Shown: positions 54,395 to 63,091 of the stretch, piece after piece
Layout: the number at the start of each line of letters is the position of its first letter
Position numbering within the stretch: position 1 is the first letter of the stretch
Origin: Verminephrobacter eiseniae EF01-2
GTDB taxonomy: Bacteria; Pseudomonadota; Gammaproteobacteria; Burkholderiales; Burkholderiaceae_C
Assembly: GCF_000015565.1 (NCBI RefSeq)
Contig: NC_008786.1
Location: 5,320,501 to 5,384,500 of the forward strand
Length of the DNA stretch: 64,000 nt
Reading direction: 5' to 3'
Translations under genes and position numbers: made by a program
The notes under the pieces: generated by a model
Told to the model about the DNA's origin: nothing
What the model saw: only the letters and a program-made list of their open reading frames with translations
Databases searched by the model: none

Positions 54395-55243
54395 GCGAAC
54401 GCCCCTGCAAGCGCCCCTGCAAGTGCTCCCGTGGGTGCGCGGTCGGTCACCGTCATCGATTACGGAATCGGCAACCTGCTCAACGTAGTCCGCGCCTTGC
54501 AGCACTGCGGTGCCAGCGTCCGGGTGGTGCAAGACGCCGCCGGGCTGCACGCCATGCCCGAGCGTCTGGTGCTCCCGGGCGTCGGCGCCTTCATCGGCGG
54601 CATGGTGGAGATGCGCCAGCGCGGCCTGGACGACCTGATGCGCCGCTTCGCCGCCACCGGCCGGCCGCTGCTAGTGTCGCGTCACGGATCAGATGTCGTA
54701 GGCTGCGCGCAGCCATCGGAGCGCAGCGCAAGGCGCATCGCGCAGCCAATACCGAGCGTATTGGCAAGCGATGCAACGCCGCGATGCGCTCCGATGGCCA
54801 GCGCGGACCGACAGATGATCAGTGACGCGACACTAGACATTTGCGTCGGGGCGCAGATGCTGTTCGATGCCGGCCAGGAGTTTGGCGAGCACCCCGGGCT
54901 GGGTTTGCTTGCCGGCCGGGTGCAGCCGGTTCCCGAGGCCACGCCGTCCGGCGGCAGGCACCGCATTCCGCATATCGGTTGGAGCGCCCTTGTCCGCCCG
55001 CCCGCCCGGGCGACCTGGGCGCATTCGCCGCTGGCGCAAATGCCCGAAGGGCAGAGCATGTACTTCGTGCATTCCTTCGCCCCGGTTCCTGCCGACGAGG
55101 CGCACCGCCTAGCCGATACTTTCTATGACGGTGTGCGCATCTGTGCCGCAGTCGGTCGGGACAACATCTGGGGCTGCCAGTTTCATCCGGAGCGCAGCGC
55201 CGAGCACGGCCTTGGCGTGTTGCGCTCTTTCCTGGCTCTGTGA
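54335..55243 (+). CDS. hisH: HisH-like glutaminase subunit (HisH2) with N-terminal 20-mer repeat and 54-codon insertion
   Basis: 302 residues from the GTG at 54335; the usual length is about 205. Two additions explain the excess: residues 1-20 are the same 20-mer found in the kinase repeats (plus an ASAPASAP linker), and residues 113-166 come from a palindromic element. The real domain starts VTVIDYGIGNLL. The triad is Cys170 (in DICVGAQ, usually GIC) and His/Glu in QFHPERS. The element ends two residues before Ile-Cys. The protein should feed ammonia to HisF2 during sugar amidation. Activity with the insertion is doubtful unless it folds out or is removed. Confidence 0.88.
   Translation: MSAARPPEGAHTVAEGEGTPANAPASAPASAPVGARSVTVIDYGIGNLLNVVRALQHCGASVRVVQDAAGLHAMPERLVLPGVGAFIGGMVEMRQRGLDDLMRRFAATGRPLLVSRHGSDVVGCAQPSERSARRIAQPIPSVLASDATPRCAPMASADRQMISDATLDICVGAQMLFDAGQEFGEHPGLGLLAGRVQPVPEATPSGGRHRIPHIGWSALVRPPARATWAHSPLAQMPEGQSMYFVHSFAPVPADEAHRLADTFYDGVRICAAVGRDNIWGCQFHPERSAEHGLGVLRSFLAL
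54671..54836 (-). repeat. Palindromic CTAG element, copy 8 (inside hisH2)
   Basis: 166 bp, CTAG to CTAG, orientation as copy 3. In frame: LVSRHGSDVVGCAQPSERS ... RQMISDATL. Small differences from copy 3 (GATCAGTGACG at right end, CTCCGATGG) show it has diverged. The host CTA codon is codon 113. Confidence 0.96.
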
Positions 55244-55249
55244 CGGCGT

Positions 55250-57052
55250 ATGCACTTCTTGCGCTCCCCCTTGGTGCTCTTTGTCGCCGACCTGGCGCTG
55301 GCGCTGCTGGCCTGGTGGCTGGCCTTCTGGCTGCGTTTCAACCTGGACATTCCGGAGGAATTCGTCCAACTGGCCCTGGCGAGCAGCCCATGGTGTGTGC
55401 TGGCCTACGGGGTCGGCTTCGCGTTCGCCCGGATCGACCGCCAGGTCTGGAGCTATATCGGCCTGCCCGAGCTACGCCAACTGGCCATCGGCATCGTCCT
55501 GAGCGGCACGCTGACTGCGGCGGGGGTGCTGATGCTCAGGCTGCACGCTTTCCCGCGCTCGACCCTGCTGTTGCAGCCGCTGCTGGCCTTGGTGCTGATG
55601 GGCGCTGCCCGGGCGGGCTGGCGCACGTTCGCCGAGCGGCGCCTGGTGGCCCGGCAGGGCAAGCCGGTGCTGATCCTGGGCACTTTGCCGCAGGCTTCGG
55701 ACGCGCTGCGGGCGCTCAAGGGGTCCTCGCAATGGCAGCCGGTGGGCATTTTGTCGCCGCAACCCGACGAGGTGGGCCGCTCGCTGCAGAGCGTGCGGGT
55801 CTGGGGCACGCCGGCCGAGACCGCGCGCGTGGCGCAGACGCTGGCCGTGCGGGCCTTGCTGGTGGCCAGCCCGCCGGGCGCATCGGGCCGGCGCGAGATG
55901 CTGCTGCAAGCCGCAGATACCGGCGTGGCGCTGCTGACCTTGCCACGGCCGGACGAATGGCTCAAGAGCGACGGCGCGGGGCCGCGCAGGCTGGAATTGG
56001 AGGATCTGCTCGGCCGCGAGTCGGTGCAGTTGGATGTGGCCAGCCTGTCGGGCCTGCTGTCGGGGCAAACCGTGCTGGTGACAGGCGCGGGGGGCTCGAT
56101 CGGCGCGCAGTTGTGCCGCCAGATCGCGCGTTTCGGTGTCCGGCGGCTGGTGTGCGTCGACATTTGCGAATTTGCCGTCTACCAGTTGGAGCAGGAACTG
56201 CGCGAAGCCCACCCGCAGATGCAAGGCTGCTACTACACCGCGAATGTGCGCGAGCCGGCGCGCCTGCTGGCCATCGCGGACAAGCACCGCCCGGCCGTGG
56301 TCTTTCACGCCGCTGCGTACAAGCATGTGCCGTTGATGGAGGAGCTCAACGCGATCGAGGCCCTGCGCACCAACGTGGCCGGCTCCTGGCATGCGGCGCG
56401 CGCGGCCGGTGTTTGCGGGGCCGGGCGTTTCGTGATGATCTCCACCGACAAGGCCGTCAACCCGACCAACGTGATGGGCGCCAGCAAGCGGCTGGCCGAG
56501 TTGATGGTGCAAAGTGCCGCGCAGGCGTTCGCCGGCACCCATTACGTCTCGGTGCGCTTTGGCAATGTGCTGGGTTCGAGCGGCTCGGTGGTGCCGCTGT
56601 TCACCAGGCAGATTGCCACCGGTGGCCCGGTCACCGTGACGCATCCGGACATCGTGCGCTACTTCATGACCATTGCGGAAGCGGCGCAGTTGGTGCTGCA
56701 AGCCGGGTTGATGGGCCGCTCGGGCCAGATCTTCGTGATGGACATGGGCGAGCCGGTGAAGATCATCGAACTGGCCCGCATGATGATTCGTCTGTCCGGC
56801 AAGACCGAACTGGAGATTCCGATCAGCTACACCGGCCTGAGGCCCGGTGAAAAATTGTTCGAGGAATTGCTGGCCAACGACGAATCCAGCGTGGCCACGC
56901 CGCATCCCAAACTGAGAATCGCCAAGACCTCCCGGCAGGGGCTGCCGGATGTGGCGTCGGTGTTGCAATGGATCGGGGATGCCGATGCTGAACCAGAGGA
57001 GGCGATACGGGCCTGGCTCCGGACGCTGGTGCCGGAGTATCTGGTGCGCTGA
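55250..57052 (+). CDS. Membrane-bound NDP-sugar 4,6-dehydratase (FlaA1/WbpM/CapD family)
   Basis: 600 residues. Four N-terminal transmembrane segments (from LVLFVADLALALLAWWLAF) precede a CoA-binding-like domain and an extended SDR domain with VLVTGAGGSIGAQLCRQI and the catalytic STDKAVNPTNVMGASKR. In this subfamily Met replaces the Tyr of Y-x3-K and the triad Ser-Asp-Lys does catalysis (family knowledge). It makes UDP-4-keto-6-deoxy-HexNAc for surface glycans such as bacillosamine or QuiNAc. It starts 6 bp after hisH2, so is co-transcribed. Confidence 0.92.
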   Translation: MHFLRSPLVLFVADLALALLAWWLAFWLRFNLDIPEEFVQLALASSPWCVLAYGVGFAFARIDRQVWSYIGLPELRQLAIGIVLSGTLTAAGVLMLRLHAFPRSTLLLQPLLALVLMGAARAGWRTFAERRLVARQGKPVLILGTLPQASDALRALKGSSQWQPVGILSPQPDEVGRSLQSVRVWGTPAETARVAQTLAVRALLVASPPGASGRREMLLQAADTGVALLTLPRPDEWLKSDGAGPRRLELEDLLGRESVQLDVASLSGLLSGQTVLVTGAGGSIGAQLCRQIARFGVRRLVCVDICEFAVYQLEQELREAHPQMQGCYYTANVREPARLLAIADKHRPAVVFHAAAYKHVPLMEELNAIEALRTNVAGSWHAARAAGVCGAGRFVMISTDKAVNPTNVMGASKRLAELMVQSAAQAFAGTHYVSVRFGNVLGSSGSVVPLFTRQIATGGPVTVTHPDIVRYFMTIAEAAQLVLQAGLMGRSGQIFVMDMGEPVKIIELARMMIRLSGKTELEIPISYTGLRPGEKLFEELLANDESSVATPHPKLRIAKTSRQGLPDVASVLQWIGDADAEPEEAIRAWLRTLVPEYLVR

Positions 57053-57208
57053 GCCTGAAAACCGCAGTGCCGGCCACCCGCAGCGCCAGGGCCGGCGCGG
57101 CCTGGGGGGAAGGCGCCGAACTGGCCATTCACCGGGGCTCGATCGGCGAACGATCACGGGGTGCGGACTGCGGCGCGCGGGTCTGGTCCGGGGCGCTGGG
57201 ATGGGTAG

Positions 57209-57853
57209 CCATGGCAAAAGGCCGCCCTCATCACGGCGATGCACCGCATCGAGCAACGGCAACTTCCGGTCGTATTGGTCGGTGCCGGCCTGCCGCAACT
57301 GCGTGGCCGCATGGGCAATGCCAAGTCGTATGCGGAACGACTGTTCGACTTTCCCGAGATCGGCGCACTCGCGCCGGCAGCGGCGGCCCGGGCCATCGAA
57401 AAGCCGTTGCATGCCGAGGGGGTGGAGATCACGCCAGAGGCGCTCGGGCAGATTCTGGACGTGACCCGTGGCTACGCCTACTTCCTTCAAGCCTGGGCAA
57501 GCCACACCTGGATGGCGGCCAATGGCTCGCCGATCGTTGTCCAGGATGTCCACAGGGCCGGGACCACGGCGATCGCCGCCATGGACGAAGGGTTCTTCCG
57601 GGTTCGATTCGACCGCTGCACGCCCAAGGAAAAAAAGTACCTGCGTGCGATGGCTGAGCTCGGTGAAGGCCCCCATCGGTCGGGTGATATAGCGCAGTGC
57701 ATGGCCGAACGAGTCTCGTCCCTGGCCCCGACCCGAAACACGCTCATCGGCAAGGGAATGATCTGGAGCCCGAACCACGGCGACACCGCCTTCACGGTGC
57801 CGATGTTCGATCAGTTCATGAAGCGGATCATGCCCGCAGACAGTTGGCGCTGA
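57209..57853 (+). pseudogene. C-terminal remnant of an AAA/NTPase-type ATP-binding protein
   Basis: The frame is open from just after a TAG at 57206. From the ATG at 57239 it gives 204 residues. QLPVVLVGAGLPQLRGRMG...KSYAERLFDFPEIG is the conserved sensor-1 part of a large family of ATP-binding proteins, followed by the winged-helix-like end. Walker A and B, which would be upstream, are absent, so the gene is truncated. AAACCGCAGT motifs flank it in direct orientation at 57059 and 57907, suggesting it arrived or was cut by recombination. Confidence 0.7.
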
Positions 57854-57928
57854 CGCGCGCCCGCAGCCATCCACCGGCATGGGTCAGGGGTGAGGGTTCA
57901 GCCGCAAAACCGCAGTCCGCAGGCTGCC

Positions 57929-58558
57929 TCAATTGGCAATCCCCGTGCGCTCCAGCACATCCCCGACCAGTTCCAGCCGCACCAGCGGATTGTCCAGTTC
58001 CATCAGCCGTTGCCTGAGCGCCAGCGGCACCGGCAGCAGCTCGCACCAGCGGTTGGCCACCCAGCCGCAGTCGTCCAGTTGCTCCGCCGTGGGCCTGGTG
58101 GCGCTGTGCAGGCCGCGTTGCTCCAATGTGCGCAGCAACTGGGCCAAGGCGGTGGCGGTCTTGCGCAGGTCCGGGGGAATCGGCACCGCCAGGTCCGGGT
58201 CGATCAGGCCAATGTCCGCCAGCCACAAGCCCTGGGGCAGGTGCTGGCGCCGGGTGATGCGAAACCGTTGGCTGCCGCGGCACAGCAGCGTGATCAGCCC
58301 GGGCTGCGGGTGCTCCAGCCGTTCGATCAGCGCCAAGACGCCGATGTCATTGAACTGCTCTGCCGGAGCGCCGGCCTGGCGCACTTCCTGGCCCCGGGTG
58401 AGCGCCACCACGCCAAACGGCGCGCCGGCCTGCCGGCATTTGCGCACCATGTCGAGGTAGCGCGGCTCGAACACGCGCAGGGCCAGCATACCGCCGGGAA
58501 ACAGCACCGAGCCCAACGGGAAAAGGGGCAGCGATGACAGGGTAAGGGCTTGTGTCAT
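57929..58558 (-). CDS. LON peptidase substrate-binding domain protein
   Basis: 209 residues. LPLFPLGSVLFPGGMLALRVFEPRYLDMV is the start of a LON N-terminal (LAN) domain; GVLALIERLEHPQPGLITLLCRGSQRFRI continues it. There is no AAA or protease domain, so it is a stand-alone family member of unknown role, perhaps in protein quality control. Divergent from yggT with an overlap-free spacer. Confidence 0.87.
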   Translation of the reverse strand: MTQALTLSSLPLFPLGSVLFPGGMLALRVFEPRYLDMVRKCRQAGAPFGVVALTRGQEVRQAGAPAEQFNDIGVLALIERLEHPQPGLITLLCRGSQRFRITRRQHLPQGLWLADIGLIDPDLAVPIPPDLRKTATALAQLLRTLEQRGLHSATRPTAEQLDDCGWVANRWCELLPVPLALRQRLMELDNPLVRLELVGDVLERTGIAN

Positions 58559-58667
58559 GGACGGTAGCGCCAGGCCCTATCATCCCATGACGCTGCGCGC
58601 CATCCACATGGTGCCCAGCGGCATTTACACGACGCATTCCGCTCAACCGCTGACTTTTGTGGCCCCC

Positions 58668-59213
58668 ATGCTCTATCAGATCGCCTCTTTCCTGCTCGAC
58701 GTTCTTGGTGGCCTGTTCGCCGGGGCCTGTCTTTTGCGGCTATACATGCAGTGGCAACGGGTCGGGTTTGCCAATCCTGTCGGTGGTTTGGTGTTTGCGC
58801 TGACCGACTGGCTGGTCATCCCGCTGCGCCGGGTGCTGGTGCCGGTGGGCCGCTGGGATGGCGCCAGCCTGGTCGCCGCGCTGCTGCTGCAACTGGTGCA
58901 GTATTTCCTGCTGGCGCTGATGTGGGCGGACTCTGCATGGACCTGGCTGCCATGGCTGGCGTTGCTCGGCCTGATGCGGGTGGTGGTCTCGGGACTGACC
59001 GGCCTGCTGATCGTCCATGCCGTCCTGTCATGGGTGCAGGGCCGGTCTGTGTTGGCCGACATGCTGGCCCGGCTGAGCGCGCCGTTGCTGCGCCCGTTGC
59101 GCCGGGTGATGCCGCTGGTCCACGGCATCGATTTCACGCCGCTGCTGGCCTTGGTGCTGCTGCAGGTGCTGATGATCGTTCTCGGGCATTTGCAGGCCAG
59201 CGTGCTGCGCTGA
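58668..59213 (+). CDS. yggT: YggT-family integral membrane protein
   Basis: 181 residues from the ATG at 58668. Two halves each hold a YggT repeat: SFLLDVLGGLFAGACLLRLYMQW and PVGGLVFALTDWLVIPLRRVLVP in the first, VLSWVQGRS and LSAPLLRPLRRVMP in the second. Four to five membrane helices. YggT proteins are linked to cell shape and osmotic tolerance, mechanism unclear. Convergent with accD. Confidence 0.88.
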   Translation: MLYQIASFLLDVLGGLFAGACLLRLYMQWQRVGFANPVGGLVFALTDWLVIPLRRVLVPVGRWDGASLVAALLLQLVQYFLLALMWADSAWTWLPWLALLGLMRVVVSGLTGLLIVHAVLSWVQGRSVLADMLARLSAPLLRPLRRVMPLVHGIDFTPLLALVLLQVLMIVLGHLQASVLR

Positions 59214-59219
59214 TGCCCT

Positions 59220-59270
59220 GGCCATGCATCAAATACCGCAACAAACACCGCAGTGGCGCATGGCCTGCTT
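59220..59270 (+). terminator. Possible terminator between yggT and accD
   Basis: GGCCATGC (59220-59227) and GCATGGCC (59258-59265) are an 8-bp perfect inverted repeat with a 30-base loop, followed by TGCTTTTG. The T run is short and the loop long, so function is uncertain. Confidence 0.3.
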
Positions 59271-59318
59271 TTGCCGGAAGCTATTGAAAGGATGGTAACG
59301 AGGCCCTGGCGAGGCCGC

Positions 59319-60191
59319 TCACCCGACGGCATCGGCCGGTAGCCGCTGCAAGATGGCCAGGCTGCTGGCCACCGTGCTGCGCAGTTCGCGGCGGTCGCAG
59401 ATGAAGTCGATGGCGCCCTTGGCTTGCAGGAATTCGGCGCGCTGAAAGCCCTCCGGCAGCGTGACGCGCACGGTCGATTCGATCACGCGCGGGCCGGCAA
59501 AGCCGATCAGGGCTTTGGGCTCGGCGATCACGATGTCGCCGACGAAAGCAAAACCGGCACTGACGCCGCCCATGGTCGGGTCGGTCAGCACGCTGATGAA
59601 CGGCAGGCCCTTTTTCGCCAGGCGCGTCAGCGCCGCATTGGTCTTGGCCATCTGCATCAGCGACAACAGACCTTCTTGCATGCGGGCGCCGCCGGTGGCG
59701 GTAAAGCACAGAAAGGGCAGCTTTTGCTCGATGGCGGTTTCCACGCCGCGCACAAAGCGCTCACCGACCACCGAGCCCATGGAGCCGCCCATGAAGTCGA
59801 ACTCAAAGCAGGCGGCCACCAGGTTGATGCTCTTGACGGCGCCGCCGATGACGATCAGCGCATCGGTCTCGCCGGTGTTTTCCAGCGCTTCCTTGAGCCG
59901 CTCCGGGTACTTGCGGCTGTCCTTGAACTTCAGGGCATCGACGGGCAGCACCTCCTGGCCGATTTCGTAGCGGCCTTCGGCATCGAGGAAGGCATCCAGG
60001 CGCGTGCGCGCGCCGATGCGGTGGTGGTGGCTGCACTGCGGGCAGACATTCTGGTTGTGCTCCAGGTCGGCCTTGTAGAGCACCGTTTCGCAGCTCGGGC
60101 ATTTGACCCACAGACCCTCGGGCACCTGGCGGCGCCCGGTGGGGTCGGTTTGCTGGATTTTCGCGGGCAGAAGTTTTTCTAGCCAGGACAA
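59319..60191 (-). CDS. accD: Acetyl-CoA carboxylase carboxyltransferase beta subunit
   Basis: 290 residues from a TTG start at 60191 with GGGAGAA ribosome-binding site; [13 protein letters not shown] is the usual beginning. The zinc ribbon has two CxxC pairs (CPSC and CPQC), and the carboxyltransferase core shows [30 protein letters not shown] and GFAGPRVIE. With AccA it moves the carboxyl group to acetyl-CoA, the first committed step of fatty acid synthesis. It is last in the truA-trpF-trpB-trpA-accD series. Confidence 0.96.
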   Translation of the reverse strand: MSWLEKLLPAKIQQTDPTGRRQVPEGLWVKCPSCETVLYKADLEHNQNVCPQCSHHHRIGARTRLDAFLDAEGRYEIGQEVLPVDALKFKDSRKYPERLKEALENTGETDALIVIGGAVKSINLVAACFEFDFMGGSMGSVVGERFVRGVETAIEQKLPFLCFTATGGARMQEGLLSLMQMAKTNAALTRLAKKGLPFISVLTDPTMGGVSAGFAFVGDIVIAEPKALIGFAGPRVIESTVRVTLPEGFQRAEFLQAKGAIDFICDRRELRSTVASSLAILQRLPADAVG

Positions 60192-60241
60192 TGCGGTTCT
60201 CCCGTCGGTTGCTCCAGCGCGCGATGCGGCGCCGGGCCGCA

Positions 60242-61081
60242 TTATGCGTCCAGCGCCTTGCGGATGCCGCGCAGAAAGTCGATCGTGACCGGGACGACCT
60301 TGGCATGCTCCTGGTCTTCGATCAGCTCGATGATGCGGCTGCCGATGATCACGGCATCGGCCACCTTGCCAATCGCCTGGGCCGTGGCCGCGTCGCGGAT
60401 GCCAAAACCCACGCCCACGGGGATGCGCACATGCTGGCGGATGCGGGGCAGCATCTGTTCGACGGCGCTGCGGTCCAGCGCGCCCGAACCGGTCACGCCC
60501 TTGAGCGAGACGTAGTACACATAGCCGCTGGCCACCTGCGCCACCTGCGCCATGCGCTCGGCGGTGCTGGTGGGCGCCAGCAGGAAGATCAGGTCCATGC
60601 CCCGTGCGCGCAGGCTGGCGGCAAAGGCGGTGCATTCTTCGGGCGGGTAGTCGACGACCAGCACGCCATCGACGCCCGCGGCGGCGGCGTCGCGCACGAA
60701 TGCTTCCTGCGCCCCCTGCGCTCCCTGCTGCGCCCCCTGGCCATGGATCTGCTCGTAGCGCTCCACCGGGTTGGCGTAGCCCATCAGCACCACCGGGGTG
60801 GTGCCGTTGCGCTTGCGAAATTCCCGCACCTGGTGGAACACCTGCGACATGCCAATGCCCAGTCCCAGGGCTTTTTCCCCGGCCCTCTGGATCACCGGGC
60901 CATCGGCCATCGGGTCGGAGAACGGCACGCCCAACTCGATGATGTCGGCGCCGGCCTCGACCATGCCGTGCATCAGCGCCGGCGTGATGTCAGCAAACGG
61001 GAAACCGGCGGTGACGTAGGGAATCAGCGCCTTGCGGCCCTGGTCCTCGAGCGCACGGAAGGTGGCTTCGATACGGCTCAT
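60242..61081 (-). CDS. trpA: Tryptophan synthase alpha chain
   Basis: 279 residues. Catalytic Glu in [21 protein letters not shown] and Asp in [18 protein letters not shown] are present, and SLKGVTGSG is the loop 6 region. It cleaves indole-3-glycerol phosphate. Between EQIHG and [11 protein letters not shown] there is a Gln/Gly/Ala expansion ([12 protein letters not shown]) from 9-bp repeats at 60711-60740 that normal TrpA lacks. Start overlaps trpB stop by 4 bp. Confidence 0.95.
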
Positions 61082-62343
61082 TGGCTGGCCCCCTTGACGG
61101 ACTGCCCATGGCAACTGGGGCGGCAGTAGAAATCGGCACCGCTCAGGTCGGCCACGGTGCCTATGTCCTTGTCGCCACGGCCCGAGAGGTTGACCAGGAT
61201 CGACTGGTCCGGGCGCATGGTCTTGGCCAATTTGAGCGCATGGGCCACGGCATGGCTGGATTCGAGGGCCGGGATGATGCCCTCGGTACGGCACAGGAAG
61301 TGGAAGGCATCGAGCGCCTCCTGGTCGGTGATGCCGACATACTCGGCGCGGCCGATCTGCTGCAGCCAGGCATGCTCGGGGCCTACGCCAGGGTAGTCCA
61401 GGCCCGCGCTGATGCTGTGGGTTTCGGTGATCTGGCCGTTGGCATCTTGCAGGACGAAAGTGCGACTGCCGTGCAGCACGCCCGGGCTGCCCTTTTGCAG
61501 CGATGCCGAATGCTGGCCCGACTCCAGCCCCAGGCCGGCGGCTTCGACGCCGATCAGGCGCGTGCCGGCAAACGGGATGTAGGGGTGGAAGATCCCCATC
61601 GCGTTGCTGCCGCCGCCCACGCAGGCGATCACGGCGTCGGGCTGCTGGCCGGCCGCCATGTTGCGGGCCAGCATGGCCGGCATCTGCTCGATGCATTCCT
61701 TGCCGATGATGCTCTGAAAGTCGCGCACCATCATCGGATAGGGGTGCGGCCCGGCCACCGAGCCGATGATGTAGAAGGTGTCGTCCACATGGGTCACCCA
61801 GTCGCGCATGGCTTCGTTGAGGGCGTCCTTCAGGGTCCGGCTGCCGGACTCCACCGGCACCACGGTGGCGCCCAGCAGTTTCATGCGGTAGACATTGGGG
61901 CTTTGGCGCCGCACATCGTGCGCGCCCATGTAGACCACGCATTCGAGCCCATAGCGCGCACAGATGGTGGCTGCGGCCACGCCATGCTGGCCGGCGCCGG
62001 TTTCGGCAATCACCCGGGGTTTGCCCATGCGCCTGGCGAGCATGGCCTGGCCGATCACGTTGTTGATCTTGTGGGCGCCGGTGTGGTTGAGGTCTTCGCG
62101 CTTGAGGTAGATCTGCGCGCCGCCGATCTCGCGGCTGCTGCGGGCGGCGTGGTAGATCGGCGCGGGGCGGCCCACGAAATGCTTGAGCTCGTCGCCGAAC
62201 TCGGCCAGGAACTCCGGGTCGTTCTGGTAGCGGGCGTAGGCCGTGCGCAATTGCGCTATGGCCAGGGTCAGCGTCTCGCTGACGAAACTGCCGCCGTAGG
62301 GGCCGAAGTGGCCGGCGGCATCAGGCTGTCGATAGGAAGTCAT
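61078..62343 (-). CDS. trpB: Tryptophan synthase beta chain
   Basis: 421 residues. The PLP lysine is in [22 protein letters not shown] and the glycine-rich phosphate loop [10 protein letters not shown] are intact. It condenses indole with serine. The start lies within the end of trpF (23-bp overlap). Full length and ordinary. Confidence 0.97.
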
Positions 62344-63091
62344 CGGGATTTCGTGCAAGTTGTGCGTCGGCCGCGCGCACGGCGGCGACGAAGCGTTGGA
62401 TTTTCCCGGCGTCCTTGATGCCCTTGAGCGGCTTGCCATCGGGGCCATCGGCCTCGACGCCGGAGCTGACATCAACCGCCAGCGTCTTGCAACGCGGGCG
62501 GACTTGCAAAATGCCATCGGCCACGTTTGCAGGTGTGAGTCCACCAGACAAAACGAGGTGACAGTCGACGCTTGGTGGAAGGAGTGACCAATTGAATACC
62601 TTGCCGCTACCGCCATAACCGTCGACATGGGCGTCGAGCAAGATGGCCTGGGCCTGACAGTGATCCAGCGCGTATTGTACGAGATCGAACCGCCCGCCAC
62701 CGCGCGCGCCGCCCGTTCCATCGCCCAGCGGAATCCGCGCCGCCCGCAGATAGGGCCGGGCGCCCTGGCCGGTCGCCGCCAGGCAATCCTGCGCCGATTC
62801 ATCGCCATGGAACTGTATGGTTGCGCCCGGGATCGCCGCGCAGGCCGCCAGCACATCGGTCGCCGGCGCGTTGACGAACAGCAGCACCGGGGTCACGAAC
62901 GGGGGCAGGCGCCGGGCCAGCGCTGCGGCCCGCGCCAGGGTCACGGCGCGCGGGCTGGCGGCGTACAGCACCAGGCCGATGGCGTCGACACCGGCCGCCA
63001 CGGCGGCATCCAGGTCTTCTTCGCGCGTCAGGCCACAGATCTTGATGCGGGTGCGGGCCGCAGGCCGCAGCGCAGTTGCCGGGTGTTTCAT
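62321..63091 (-). CDS. trpF: Phosphoribosylanthranilate isomerase
   Basis: 256 residues from the ATG at 63091, which overlaps the truA stop (ATGA). The catalytic Cys in [41 protein letters not shown] and the catalytic Asp/phosphate loop [10 protein letters not shown] ... DVSSGVE are all present. It carries out the third step of tryptophan synthesis. Confidence 0.96.

Noticed and set aside
53421..55243. hisF/hisH as the housekeeping histidine genes
   Set aside because: They lie in a nonulosonic acid cluster, away from other his genes, and HisF has Glu at the second catalytic site; they are the surface-sugar paralogues.
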